Below are positions 26,608-35,462 of a stretch of 64,000 nucleotides of DNA, one piece after another. The position numbers were made by a program, and so were the translations under genes. Within the stretch, counting starts at the first letter, position 1; each line of letters starts with the position of its first letter. A model generated the notes under the pieces. The model did no database searches, had not been told where the DNA came from, and was given only the letters and a program-made list of their open reading frames with translations. Origin of the DNA: LMUY01 sp965199105 (GTDB lineage Bacteria; Pseudomonadota; Alphaproteobacteria; Acetobacterales; Acetobacteraceae); assembly GCA_965199105.1 (NCBI GenBank), contig CBDAQO010000002.1:1612001-1676000 (forward strand), given 5' to 3'.

Positions 26608-27477
26608 ATGATCGTCATCTTCAACCCAACCGCCGGTCGCCGCCGCGCCCACGCTCTCTGGCGCGTGCTGGACGTGCTGTCCGCCTCCGGAATGCGCCTC
26701 GAACTGGCCGAAACCCAACACGCCGGCCACGCCACCGAACTGGCCCGCGAAGCCGCCCAAGCCGGCGCCTCCCTCGTGGTCGCAGCCGGCGGCGACGGCA
26801 CCATCGCCGAAGTCGCCAACGGCCTCGCCGGCAGCCAAACCCGCCTCGGCGTCATCCCGCTCGGCACCGCCAACGTGCTCGCCCACGAGCTCAGCCTCCC
26901 CTTCGCCCCCCGCGCCGTCGCCGCCGCCCTCGCCTTCGGCCGAACCTGCCTGCTCTGGCCCGGCATCGCCAGCGGCCCCGACATGACCCGCCTGTTCGTC
27001 CAAATGCTCGGCGTCGGCCTCGACGCCCAAGTCGTCCACGGCCTCAACCTGCCCATGAAGCGCCTGTTCGGCAAAGGCGCCTACATCGTCCAGACCATGG
27101 TCGAGATGAGCCGCTACAAATACCCCCGCCTGCGCCTGCGCCTCGACGGCGAGGACATGGAAGCCGGCAGCGTCATCGTCAGCAAAGGCCGCCTCTACGC
27201 CGGCCGCTTCACCCTCGCCCCCGGCGCCAACGCCCAGCGCCCCGGCTTCAGCGTCGCCCTGTTCGAACGCTACGGCCCCGCCTCCGCCCTGCTCTACGGC
27301 GCCGCCCTACCCCTCAACCTGCTCCCCCAAATGCCCGGCCTGCACATTCGCCACGCCACCTCGGTCGAAATCCTCGGCAACGGCGGCATCCCCGCCCAAG
27401 CCGACGGAGACCCCGCCGGAGCCACCCCCATCACCGTCCGCAACGCCGCCGCCCCCATCCAAGTCATCATCAGCTAA
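26608..27477 (+). CDS. Diacylglycerol-kinase-like lipid kinase
   Basis: 289-aa DAGK-catalytic-domain protein (YegS/DgkB type) expected to phosphorylate a lipid at the inner membrane. Motifs: IFNPTAGRRRAHALW at the N-terminus, VVAAGGDGTIAEVANGLAG (nucleotide-binding GGDGT), IPLGTANVLAHELSLP, and a C-terminal VEILGNGGIPAQADGDP. ATG 26608 gives the family N-terminus but has no clear ribosome-binding site; ATG 26563 would add 15 residues coded by a CAGCGCCCGCCCAC tandem repeat. Divergent from the phosphatase gene. Confidence 0.86.
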   Translation: MIVIFNPTAGRRRAHALWRVLDVLSASGMRLELAETQHAGHATELAREAAQAGASLVVAAGGDGTIAEVANGLAGSQTRLGVIPLGTANVLAHELSLPFAPRAVAAALAFGRTCLLWPGIASGPDMTRLFVQMLGVGLDAQVVHGLNLPMKRLFGKGAYIVQTMVEMSRYKYPRLRLRLDGEDMEAGSVIVSKGRLYAGRFTLAPGANAQRPGFSVALFERYGPASALLYGAALPLNLLPQMPGLHIRHATSVEILGNGGIPAQADGDPAGATPITVRNAAAPIQVIIS

Positions 27478-27499
27478 CCCCGCCCGAGCCGGTCTTGGT

Positions 27500-27945
27500 C
27501 TAGCCGCCGAAGCTGACCTGCGCCGAACTGCCCACGACCCCCTCCTATCCACTCGCTCGTGGCGAGGCTCAGGACGGCGTCGCGCAGTTGCGGAAAGGCG
27601 GTAAAGCCCGTTTCGGCGTTCAGGTGCCCGCCGCCCGGCACGACTCCAGGTCGGCCCCGAGGTGGTCCGCCACGTCCTGCGAGCGGGCCAGGGGCACGGA
27701 GCGGTCACCGTCCCCTGCCCAGCAACGGCAGGCACGCCCCGTCCGCGCCCGAATGCCTGCCCAATCGAAGGGGCGCAGCAAAAAAGGAGGCATTGATCGG
27801 GTCGTCGTCGGGAAGGCCGAGTGCGCCGATGAAGCCGGCTGCCAGGCGACGAGAGACTGTCCTCGCGGCGTCGGGAGATGAGGCCGGATGACCTCCACCC
27901 CCGCGTCCCGAGCGTGCCATGCAGCCAGGCAAACCAGTTCGTGTC
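27500..27945 (-). pseudogene. Broken RBBP9/YdeN-type alpha/beta hydrolase
   Basis: On the minus strand, fragments in different frames line up with a small serine hydrolase: NWFAWLHGTLGTRG, then EVIRPHLPTPR, then AAGFIGALGLPDDDP and FFAAP, FDWAGIRARTG, and a C-terminal GGGHLNAETGF holding the catalytic His. The middle with the nucleophile elbow (GHSLG-type) is missing and there are several frameshifts. The 5' end stops where an IS110-like fragment begins. Confidence 0.65.
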
Positions 27946-27947
27946 AG

Positions 27948-28083
27948 GGCTAGCGGACCTGCGCCGGATCGACTCCCGCAACCCTTGCCGCCACCACGCT
28001 CTCGACCCCGCCAGTGGCTTCCAGCGCCACCAGTCATGGCTGAAGGCTGGTCAGCCAGCCATCGATGCCGGCCACTGCGCGCG
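27948..28083 (-). pseudogene. Fragment of an IS110-type transposase
   Basis: Minus-strand translation reads GIDGWLTSLQP, a stop, then LVALEATGGVESVVAA and VDPAQVR, matching the N-terminal part of IS110 transposases (LEATGG..E, NPxQVR). It directly abuts the 5' end of the broken hydrolase, so insertion of this element probably disrupted that gene. Confidence 0.5.
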
Positions 28084-28369
28084 CAACCTGCAAGGCGCCC
28101 CGTCAGCCACCGCACCGACGCTTACAGCCAATCTGGTGCACCGGAAGTGACAAGAGTGAGGCAGAACTGCCCAAGGTTTCGCGGGCGACAGCCCGTGGAA
28201 TGGCAGGGGAGGGGCCGCGCCACGGCATCAAGCCACCACACCCGTGTATCGGGCCATTGGCGCTGATGTGTGACGGAGACGGCGCGCGGCGATTGGCGCC
28301 CATCTACCCTCCGGCCCCAACCACGGGTGAGCTGTGGGACCAGTCGCCGCCGCGTCACGCTCCCTGGAC
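28084..28369. other. Unassigned sequence between transposon fragments
   Basis: No convincing gene, repeat or signal seen. Probably decayed insertion-sequence or flanking DNA. Confidence 0.4.
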
Positions 28370-29206
28370 GCCCGCATCGGCCATGAAGGGCCCTGGCAGC
28401 CATTCGAGGTCACCGGCACCGCCATCGACCAGCTTCTCGCGTTCTGCCAACACCACGGTGCCAAATTGGCCGTGATGGGCGCAACCCGCGGATACGAACG
28501 CCACGCCTTCGCCCGCCTCTGGGCCGCCGGCATGCCGTCGCCATCGCCCGCGCCGTCGAGCGCTTTGCCGAAGCCATGGGATCGCTCGAAAAAACCGACC
28601 GCATCGACGCCGGTATCATCGCCTGGTTCGCCCAAGCAAACCGCCTGAAGCCAACATCGCCAGCCCCACCCAGCAGCAACTGCAAGCCCTCAAGCCACGC
28701 TTGCGCCAGCTCACCGAACCGGCGTGCTGGCATCGCTCAGCGCCGTCCTCCTCACGATCGCCGCCGAAACCCGCGCCATCGAGACCGCATCGCCAAGCTG
28801 ATTGACGCCGATCCCAGTTGGACCGCGCTCGATAACGCGCGACGCATCATCAAGGGCGTCGCCCACCGCACCGTCGCCCGCCTGCTGGCCGAACTGCCCG
28901 AAATCAGCACGCTCTCCAACAAGGCCATCGGCAAACTCGCCGGCCTGCCGCCCATCGTCAACGACGGCGCACAGCACCGGGGCAACCAATCCGTCCAACG
29001 CCGCCGCGAAAGCGTGCGATCCAGCCTCGTCATCGTCGCCGAAGTGGTCCGACGCCATAATCCAGACTTCGCCAGACTGCCACCGCACATTGACCACCGC
29101 AGCCTTACCCAAAATAGTCAGCCGCGTCGCACTCGGGCGCAAACTCCTCGTCGAGCGCAACGCCAAAGCACGCGGTGTCCGGAACAGCATCGCAAAAACC
29201 GCCTGA
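28370..29206 (+). pseudogene. Frameshifted IS110-family transposase
   Basis: Plus-strand pieces in three frames give an almost full transposase: GHEGPWQPFEV, AVMGATRGYERHAFARLWAA, then SLEKTDRIDAGIIAWFAQAN (the KTDRID motif of IS110 DEDD transposases), later DNARRIIKGVAHRTVARLLAEL, LSNKAIGKLAGLPPIVND, VRSSLVIVAEVVRRHNPDFA, and in another frame KIVSRVALGRKLLVERNAKA to the end. At least three frameshifts make it non-functional. It lies against the SDR gene end. Confidence 0.8.
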
Positions 29207-29222
29207 CCATCCAGACAGCCGC

Positions 29223-29927
29223 TCACTCCCCCGCCCGAACCACCACCCCCAACCGCCCCTCATCCACCTCGCACAACGCCACCAACCCAGGCGCCACATC
29301 CTCCGCCCGCGCCAGCCCGCCCTGGTCCTCCCCAGGCATCGCCTGCCGCCGCAACCGCGTCGCCACCACCCCCGGATCGTACAAATTCACCCTGCAACGC
29401 GTGCTGCGCAGCTCCTCCGCCCACGACAACACCAAATGCTGCATCGCCGCCTTGGTGGCGCCATACAGCCCCCAATACGCCCGCGGCGCCGCCACGATCC
29501 CGTCCGTCACGAACACTCCGCGCCCCGCCGGCCCCGCCATCAGCAGCGGCCCACACGTGCGGATCAGCCGCCACGCCGCTTCCCAATTGGCCGCCGTCGC
29601 CTCGGCGAAGTCCCGCGGCAGGATGTGCGGCCCCGGCGTCAGCCGCCCCAGCGACCCGGCGGCGTGCACCAGCACGTCCAGCCGCCCAAACCGCTCCAGC
29701 AGGCTCGGCCCTACCGTGTCGAGCTGCTCCCCATCCGCCAGGTCCAACGGCAACAACGTCGCCGTGCCACCCGCCGCACGCACCGCATCGTCGGTTTCCT
29801 CGAGCCCACCCTGCGTCCGCGCCGTGATCACCACGTGCACGCCACGCCGCCCCAGTTCCGCCGCCGCCGCCGCCCCAATCCCCCGGCTCGCCCCCGTCAC
29901 CAACGCGACCCGGCCGCCCGCGCTCAC
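29223..29927 (-). CDS. Short-chain dehydrogenase/reductase family protein
   Basis: 234-aa Rossmann-fold oxidoreductase: cofactor loop VALVTGASRGIGAAAAAELG at the N-terminus, VLVHAAGSLG (NAAG-like), and the YxxxK pair in LYGATKAAMQHL. The usual catalytic Ser region reads GVFVTDGIVAAP, with Asp where Ser is expected. GTG start at 29927 overlaps the purF stop (GTGA), so it is coupled to purF; the longer frame inside purF is not needed. Substrate unknown. Confidence 0.83.
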   Translation of the reverse strand: MSAGGRVALVTGASRGIGAAAAAELGRRGVHVVITARTQGGLEETDDAVRAAGGTATLLPLDLADGEQLDTVGPSLLERFGRLDVLVHAAGSLGRLTPGPHILPRDFAEATAANWEAAWRLIRTCGPLLMAGPAGRGVFVTDGIVAAPRAYWGLYGATKAAMQHLVLSWAEELRSTRCRVNLYDPGVVATRLRRQAMPGEDQGGLARAEDVAPGLVALCEVDEGRLGVVVRAGE

Positions 29928-31408
29928 CCGGGCAGCAGGCTGAGCTGCCGCTCCGCCTCGTTCTGCAGGTCCGACAACCCGATCGGGTAATCCCCCGTGA
30001 AACACGCGTCGCAATACGCCCCTCGGTCCGCCCGACCCCCCGCCGCCCCGAGCGCCGCATACAGCCCGTCCAAATGGATGAACGCCAGGCTGTCGGCCCC
30101 GATCAGCCGCGCCATCTCCGGCACGTCATGCCGTGCCGCCAGCAGCTTGCCCCGCTCCGGCGTGTCGATCCCGTAGAAGCAGGAATGCGTCGTCGGCGGC
30201 GAGGAGATCCGCATATGCACCTCCGCCGCCCCCGCCTGCCGCACCATCTCCACGATCTTGCGGCTCGTCGTCCCCCGCACGATGCTGTCATCCACCAAAA
30301 TCACCCGCCGCCCCCGCAGCACCGCCCGGTTCGCCGAATGCTTCAGCTTCACGCCCAAATTGCGGATTTGGTCGGTCGGCTCGATGAAGGTCCGCCCGAT
30401 ATAGTGGTTGCGGATGATCCCCAGCTCGAACGGCAGCCCGCTCTCCTCGGCATACCCCATCGCCGCCGGAACCCCCGAATCCGGCACCGGCACCACCACG
30501 TCCGCCGCCACCGCCGACTCCCGCGCCAGCGCCGCGCCAATCCGCTTGCGCGCGTCGTACACCGGCGTCCCCTCCACCACGGAATCCGGCCGCGCGAAGT
30601 AGATATACTCGAACACGCAAAACCGCCCGCGTGACACCCCAAACGGCTTGATGCTGTGCACCCCGCGGTCGTCGATCACCACGATCTCGCCGGGTTCCAC
30701 GTCGCGCACGAACTCCGCGCCGACGATGTCAAGCGCACACGTCTCCGACGCCAGCACCCACCCCCCGGTGCCGCTGTCGCCGATCCGCCCCAGAATCAGC
30801 GGTCGCACCCCGAGCGGATCACGCACCCCCATCAGCGCCTGGTTGGACAGGCACACCAGCGAATACGCCCCCACCACCTGCTTCAGGGCATCGATCAGCC
30901 GATCCACCACCGTCGAATACAGGCTGATCGCGATCAGGTGGACGAACACCTCGCTATCCGTGGTCGACTGGAACAGGCAGCCCCGCCGCACCAGCGCCCG
31001 CTTCAGCGCCATCGCATTGGTCAGGTTGCCGTTGTGCGACACCGCAAACCCGCCGAACTCGAAATCGGCATACAGCGGCTGCACGTTGCGCAGGATGGTG
31101 TCGCCCGTCGTGGCATACCGATTATGCCCCACCGCCGCCGTCCCCGGCAGCGAGGCAATCACCCGCGCGTCGCCAAAATTGTCCGCCACCAACCCCAAGC
31201 CGCGATGCTGGTGGAACCGCTGCCCGTCGAACGAGACGATCCCGGTTGCCTCCTGCCCGCGATGCTGCAATGCGTGCAGCCCGAGCGCCGTAACCGCCGC
31301 CGCATCCGGCACGTTCCACAGCCCGAACACGCCGCATTCCTCATGCGGCTTGTCGTCGTCCCACCCGCCATCATTCGCGTCGTCAAGATCCAACCGGTCC
31401 GGCAGCAT
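29924..31408 (-). CDS. purF: Amidophosphoribosyltransferase
   Basis: First enzyme of purine synthesis, making phosphoribosylamine from PRPP and glutamine. 494 aa with a 24-residue propeptide before the nucleophile Cys25 (HEECGVFGLW). Glutaminase motifs AVGHNRYATTG and VSHNGNLTNA; PRPP-binding loop VILVDDSIVRGTTSRK; Cys residues in the C-terminal half (SCFYGID, YCDACFTG) fit the iron-sulfur (Bacillus-type) class. Downstream of cvpA as in many proteobacteria. Confidence 0.96.
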   Translation of the reverse strand: MLPDRLDLDDANDGGWDDDKPHEECGVFGLWNVPDAAAVTALGLHALQHRGQEATGIVSFDGQRFHQHRGLGLVADNFGDARVIASLPGTAAVGHNRYATTGDTILRNVQPLYADFEFGGFAVSHNGNLTNAMALKRALVRRGCLFQSTTDSEVFVHLIAISLYSTVVDRLIDALKQVVGAYSLVCLSNQALMGVRDPLGVRPLILGRIGDSGTGGWVLASETCALDIVGAEFVRDVEPGEIVVIDDRGVHSIKPFGVSRGRFCVFEYIYFARPDSVVEGTPVYDARKRIGAALARESAVAADVVVPVPDSGVPAAMGYAEESGLPFELGIIRNHYIGRTFIEPTDQIRNLGVKLKHSANRAVLRGRRVILVDDSIVRGTTSRKIVEMVRQAGAAEVHMRISSPPTTHSCFYGIDTPERGKLLAARHDVPEMARLIGADSLAFIHLDGLYAALGAAGGRADRGAYCDACFTGDYPIGLSDLQNEAERQLSLLPG

Positions 31409-31446
31409 GCGCCCACCCCCGTCTGCAATTCAGCCTGCGAGCCCGT

Positions 31447-32058
31447 CTACAACCGCGTCCGCCCAACGCCCCCCGAGCCAACGCCCCCCGAGCCAACGCC
31501 CCCCGAGCCAACGCCCCCCGAGCCAACGCCCAGCGAGCCCAATGCCGCCCGATGCTCCGGCGACGGCGCCTGCAACGTCGGCCGGTAACTCTCCGGCAGC
31601 CGCTGCGTGACCCACTGCGCACCAAGATAGATGGAAGGCAGCGTGCGCGCTTCCAACACCTCCGGCGGCCATTGATCCACCGGCGCCCAGAGTCCGGCCA
31701 AGATAAAAGCGGCAATCGCCAGCGCCGCCCCCCGCGCCAGCCCGTAAAGCAGCCCCAACAACCGGTCGAGCCCGCTCAGCACCGACCGCCGAACCGCCCC
31801 GCCCAACATCCGCGCCACCAGCGACAGCGCAATCAGCACCAGCAGGAAGGCAAACCCGAACGCCACCGGCTGCGCAATGTCCGGGTTGCTGATATAGCGC
31901 CCGGCGATCGCGTCCAGTTGCGGGAAAAAATACGCCGCAACCACCGCCGCCCCAATCCAAGCCGCCAACCCCAGCACCTCGCGCACCAGCCCCCGTAGGA
32001 AGCCGAACATCGCCGAGATCGCCACCACCAGCAGGATCACGCCATCCACCGTGTTCAT
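31447..32058 (-). CDS. cvpA: CvpA family membrane protein
   Basis: 203-aa inner-membrane protein with four hydrophobic segments in the first 125 residues. The family pattern VDGVILLVVAISAMFGFLRG and VREVLGLAAWIGAAVVAA is clear. Members are needed for colicin V production and envelope homeostasis. The C-terminal tail is Gly/Ser-rich because of four 15-bp repeats coding GVGSG. Precedes purF on the same strand with 38 bases between. Confidence 0.88.
   Translation of the reverse strand: MNTVDGVILLVVAISAMFGFLRGLVREVLGLAAWIGAAVVAAYFFPQLDAIAGRYISNPDIAQPVAFGFAFLLVLIALSLVARMLGGAVRRSVLSGLDRLLGLLYGLARGAALAIAAFILAGLWAPVDQWPPEVLEARTLPSIYLGAQWVTQRLPESYRPTLQAPSPEHRAALGSLGVGSGGVGSGGVGSGGVGSGGVGRTRL
31467..31526. 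repeat. Tandem repeat, 4 x 15 bp, within the cvpA 3' end
   Basis: Four perfect copies of CGCCCCCCGAGCCAA (plus-strand reading) and one degenerate copy; in frame, it encodes a GSGGV-type tail of CvpA. Confidence 0.9.
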
Positions 32059-32082
32059 GCCCCACAGCCCCGCTGATGCAGC

Positions 32083-32112
32083 CCCAACTTAGGCAATCCC
32101 AACTTAGGCAAT
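32083..32112. repeat. Tandem duplication, 2 x 15 bp, at the DUF3830 stop codon
   Basis: CCCAACTTAGGCAAT twice in a row; the second copy contains the stop codon (TTA on the plus strand) of the DUF3830 gene, so the duplication extends past the gene end. Confidence 0.85.
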
Positions 32113-32532
32113 CATCGTCTCGGCCGTCTCGAACACGATCTCCTGCGCCCCGCCCCACAGCACCCGCCGCCCAAGCTCGGCCAGCTCCTCCAGCCCCTCC
32201 ACGATCGACAGGAAGTGATTGCCCGCCAGCACCCCGGCCTTGCTGGCAAACTGGCACGGCCCGTACGCGATCAAGATCTCCGTCTCGCTCACCCCACCCG
32301 GATACAGCAGTACCTGACCCGGCGACGGATACGACGTCGCATTCTCCACCCCAAGCCCGAGATCAAGCCCGCCCAGCGGTATCCAACACGCCTCCCCACT
32401 CCACCGCACATGGATCAGCCGCTCGCGATACGGCAGCAAGCCACGAAACCGCGCCACCGTGCGCGGCGCCGCCGCCGCCTCGAACCGGGCCGCAAAACTG
32501 CGCCCACCCGCACTTATCCGCACATCCGCCAT
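32104..32532 (-). CDS. DUF3830 family protein (cyclophilin-like fold)
   Basis: 142-aa cytosolic protein. DUF3830 features: ADVRISAGGRSFAARFEAA N-terminus, IHVRWSGEACWIPLG, YPSPGQVLLYPGG, and ILIAYGPCQFASKAG. ATG 32532 chosen; the frame is open to 32631 but those codons lack family similarity. The family has no firm function; some members lie near amidohydrolases or transporters. Upstream of cvpA on the same strand. Confidence 0.78.
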   Translation of the reverse strand: MADVRISAGGRSFAARFEAAAAPRTVARFRGLLPYRERLIHVRWSGEACWIPLGGLDLGLGVENATSYPSPGQVLLYPGGVSETEILIAYGPCQFASKAGVLAGNHFLSIVEGLEELAELGRRVLWGGAQEIVFETAETMIA

Positions 32533-32640
32533 AGCCCGACCTGATAAAGCCCGCCACCCGCCAGGTCCAGTGCAGGGCCCCGATGCACACCCCGATCCGC
32601 ACCCGTGCCACCCCTCCCGGCCACCGCACATTATCGCGCC

Positions 32641-32675
32641 TTGGTTAACGCATTGCTAACCAATCCCGCCGATAA
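32641..32675 (+). promoter_or_regulatory. Inverted repeat and sigma-28-like -10 upstream of the MCP gene
   Basis: TTGGTTA-N9-TAACCAA (32641-32663), then GCCGATAA (32668-32675), identical to the sigma-28 (FliA) -10 consensus. No good TAAA-type -35 at the usual distance (TAAC 18 bases upstream). Fits a motility-gene promoter, unproven. Confidence 0.35.
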
Positions 32676-32699
32676 TCGAGCAAAACCCGGGAGTTTCGC

Positions 32700-34487
32700 T
32701 TGGACCGCCTGCGCATAAAACATCGCGTCATGCTCATTGCCGCCATCCTGGCCCTCGTCCTGGCAGGGGCGTCGGCGTGGCAATTGGTCGTACTCCGCTC
32801 CACCATGCTGCAGGAGCGCGAGACCAAGCTGCATGACATGGTCGATAGCGTCGTCCGCCTCGCCGCCACGCTGGACAAAGCTGGCCAAGCCGCCCACCAA
32901 ACCCCCGAGGCAGTGCAGGACACTGTCAAGCAAGCCATCCGCGCCATGCGCTGGGGAGACGGGGACTACTACGGCGTCTACCGGTTTGACGGCATGACCC
33001 TGGTGCACGGCAACCCCAAGAACGAAAACGTCAACCGCCTCGCCTACGTCGACCCGAGCGGCAAGCACCTGGTCGCCGACATCATCGACCTCGCCAAGGC
33101 GAACGGCGGCCTAGCCTACTACTCCGTGCCCCGCGCCGCCGGCGGCAAGCCAATCCTAAAAATGGCCTATGTCGGCAGCTACCAACCCTGGCAATGGGCC
33201 ATCCAGGCCGGCGTCTACGTCGACGACGTGGACGCCGCCGTCCAAGCCGACATGCTGCGGGACACCGCCATCAGCACCGCCCTGCTCATTGCCGCCGGCG
33301 TGCTGGTCTACCTTATCGGCCGCAGCATCAGCACCCCAATCATGCGCCTCACCGGCCAGATGCAAAACCTCGCCGCCGGTGACACCAGCGTCCTGATCGC
33401 CGGCGCCACCCGCCGGGACGAAGTGGGAGACATGGCCCGCGCCGTGGCCGTCCTGCGGGACGGCGCCATCGAACGCAACCGCCTCGAACACGCCCAAGTC
33501 GAACAACAGGCCACCCTCGAAGCCCAACGCCTCGCCCGCGAACGCCACCAGGCCAGCCTCGCCGAAGAGCAGGCCCAGGTGGTCAGCGCCCTCGCCACCG
33601 CCTTGGCCAGCGTCGCCGAGGGGGATCTCACGACGCGCGTGCAAGCCACCTTCCCACCGCAATACGACCGCCTGCGCACCGACTTCAACGCCGCCGTGCA
33701 AGCGCTCGACACCGCCCTCGGCGCCGTCATGGCCGCAACCGCCGCCATCCGCTCCGGAACCAGCGAAATCGCCCACGCCGCCCAGGACCTGTCCAAGCGC
33801 ACCGAAAACCAGGCGGCAAGCCTCGAGCAAACCGCCGCCGCCCTCGATCAGATCACCGCCACCGTCGCCAAAACCGCCAGCAGCAGCAAACACGTGCAAG
33901 CCGTCGTGTCCCGAACCAAGGCCGGCGCCGAACAATCCGGCGAGGTCGTGCGCCAGGCCGTCCTCGCAATGGGCGGCATCGAGCAATCCTCCCACAAGAT
34001 CGCCGACATCATCGGCGTCATGGACGAAATCGCCTTCCAGACCAACCTGCTGGCCCTCAACGCCGGCGTCGAGGCCGCCCGCGCCGGCGACTCCGGCCGC
34101 GGCTTCGCCGTCGTCGCCTCCGAAGTCCGCAGCCTCGCCCAACGCTCCGCCGACGCCGCCAAGGAGATCAAGGCCCTCATCGCCACATCCACCCAGCAGG
34201 TCGGCCTCGGCGTCGAACTCGTCGGCAAGAGCGGGCACCTGTTGCACGACATCATCGCCCAGGTCGCCGAGGTCACCACCGCCGTCTCCGAAATCACCGC
34301 CTCCACCCTCGAACAATCCGCCGGCCTCGCCCAGGTCAACATCGCCATCAACCAGATGGACCAGGTCACCCAGCAAAACGCCGCCATGGTCGAGCAAAGC
34401 ACCGCCGCCAGCCACTCCCTAGCCCAAGAAACCGCCGAACTCGCCCACCTCACCGAACGCTTCCAAGTCGCCCCCCAAGCCGCCTAG
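32700..34487 (+). CDS. Methyl-accepting chemotaxis protein with Cache sensor domain
   Basis: 595-aa inner-membrane chemoreceptor. TM1 about 10-28, periplasmic single-Cache (sCache_2) domain about 40-185 (MRWGDGDYYGVYRFDGMTLV, VGSYQPWQWAIQAGVYVDD), TM2 about 187-207, HAMP about 207-262, then a long signalling coiled coil with the hairpin tip MDEIAFQTNLLALNAGVEAA at about 440. No C-terminal pentapeptide for methylesterase docking. TTG start with GGGAG upstream. The ligand is probably a small carboxylate or similar, but this is a guess from the Cache class. Confidence 0.92.
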   Translation: MDRLRIKHRVMLIAAILALVLAGASAWQLVVLRSTMLQERETKLHDMVDSVVRLAATLDKAGQAAHQTPEAVQDTVKQAIRAMRWGDGDYYGVYRFDGMTLVHGNPKNENVNRLAYVDPSGKHLVADIIDLAKANGGLAYYSVPRAAGGKPILKMAYVGSYQPWQWAIQAGVYVDDVDAAVQADMLRDTAISTALLIAAGVLVYLIGRSISTPIMRLTGQMQNLAAGDTSVLIAGATRRDEVGDMARAVAVLRDGAIERNRLEHAQVEQQATLEAQRLARERHQASLAEEQAQVVSALATALASVAEGDLTTRVQATFPPQYDRLRTDFNAAVQALDTALGAVMAATAAIRSGTSEIAHAAQDLSKRTENQAASLEQTAAALDQITATVAKTASSSKHVQAVVSRTKAGAEQSGEVVRQAVLAMGGIEQSSHKIADIIGVMDEIAFQTNLLALNAGVEAARAGDSGRGFAVVASEVRSLAQRSADAAKEIKALIATSTQQVGLGVELVGKSGHLLHDIIAQVAEVTTAVSEITASTLEQSAGLAQVNIAINQMDQVTQQNAAMVEQSTAASHSLAQETAELAHLTERFQVAPQAA

Positions 34488-34521
34488 CCCCCCGCGACGA
34501 TCGAGCCCTTACCCAAACTCC

Positions 34522-34560
34522 CCCTCTCCCGTCCTCAACGGGAGAGGGCCGGGGTGAGGG
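34522..34560 (+). repeat. GAGAGGG hairpin repeat, copy 5
   Basis: CCCTCTCCCG-TCCTCAA-CGGGAGAGGG followed by CCGGGGTGAGGG, between the MCP gene and the next plus-strand gene. Confidence 0.8.
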
Positions 34561-34626
34561 CAAAACCCCACCCGCACGCACCAACTTCCTTGACCACGCA
34601 CCCCCACGCATGTTCATGCTTCGTTC

Positions 34627-35397
34627 ATGCCACCCAAGGCCGCCCACTCACCCCCAAACGCCCAAGCCGACGCCCAAGCCGACGCCCAAGCCGGCGATCA
34701 AGCCGCCCGCAAGGCCGCCCGCGCCGAATACCGCGCTGAAGCCCTCCACGAGCTGCTCCAAATCGGCATGGACACCGCCCGCTTCGTCCACGCCGCCGTC
34801 AAACGCGCCCAAGCCCAAGCCGAGCAAGCCCAAGCCGAGCAAGCCGCCCAAGCCGAACCCGACCAACCCAACCCCGCCCACAACCAAGCCGCCCAAACCC
34901 TCGGCGCCACCTTCGACCAGCTCGCACGCGCCATCCGCCGCACCGCCTTGCTCGCCGAACACGCCGACAACCCGCCTCCGCCACCACTCCCCATCCGCGA
35001 CCCGGCCGCCGACTACGACGCCACCAAGCGCCGCGTCGTCCGCGAGGTCGAGGACCGCATCAAGCACCACTTCTCCGGCCCGGGCGACGAGGACGAGTGC
35101 GAAGCCCTCCATGCCGAAGCCCACGAACGCTTCGAATGCATCGACGTCGACGAAGACATCGGCCACCGCCCGCCCGAACACATCATCACCGACATCTGCC
35201 GCGACCTCGGCCTCATCTACGTGCCCGGCGGCGAGGCCATCAACCGGCGCACCCCCGCCGAAGTCCACGCCCTCTGCGCCCGCGCCGCCCGCCGCACCCA
35301 CCGCCCACCAGGCAGCTTCCCGCCGCGCGCCATCCCCGAGCCCATCCTCCACCTTCTGGCCACCCCGCCAGACCCGCCCGGCAAACCCTCGGGGTAA
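34627..35397 (+). CDS. Conserved-looking hypothetical protein, unknown function
   Basis: 256 aa, cytosolic, not recognised. Ala/Gln/Asp-rich N-terminus built on 12-bp repeats (QADAQADAQAG) and a second AQAEQ repeat; a helical middle; and an acidic stretch RRVVREVEDRIKHHFSGPGD leading to DEDECEALHAEAHERFECID. The C-terminal part (HIITDICRDLGLIYVPGGEA) is more conserved-looking, followed by a Pro-rich tail. ATG 34627 has no strong ribosome-binding site. Codon pattern supports real coding sequence. Confidence 0.6.
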   Translation: MPPKAAHSPPNAQADAQADAQAGDQAARKAARAEYRAEALHELLQIGMDTARFVHAAVKRAQAQAEQAQAEQAAQAEPDQPNPAHNQAAQTLGATFDQLARAIRRTALLAEHADNPPPPPLPIRDPAADYDATKRRVVREVEDRIKHHFSGPGDEDECEALHAEAHERFECIDVDEDIGHRPPEHIITDICRDLGLIYVPGGEAINRRTPAEVHALCARAARRTHRPPGSFPPRAIPEPILHLLATPPDPPGKPSG

Positions 35398-35462
35398 CCC
35401 CCCGAAACCACCATCCCGCCGCACCCAGCCGCCGCCGCCGCGAACAACCGCGCGCGCTGCCG

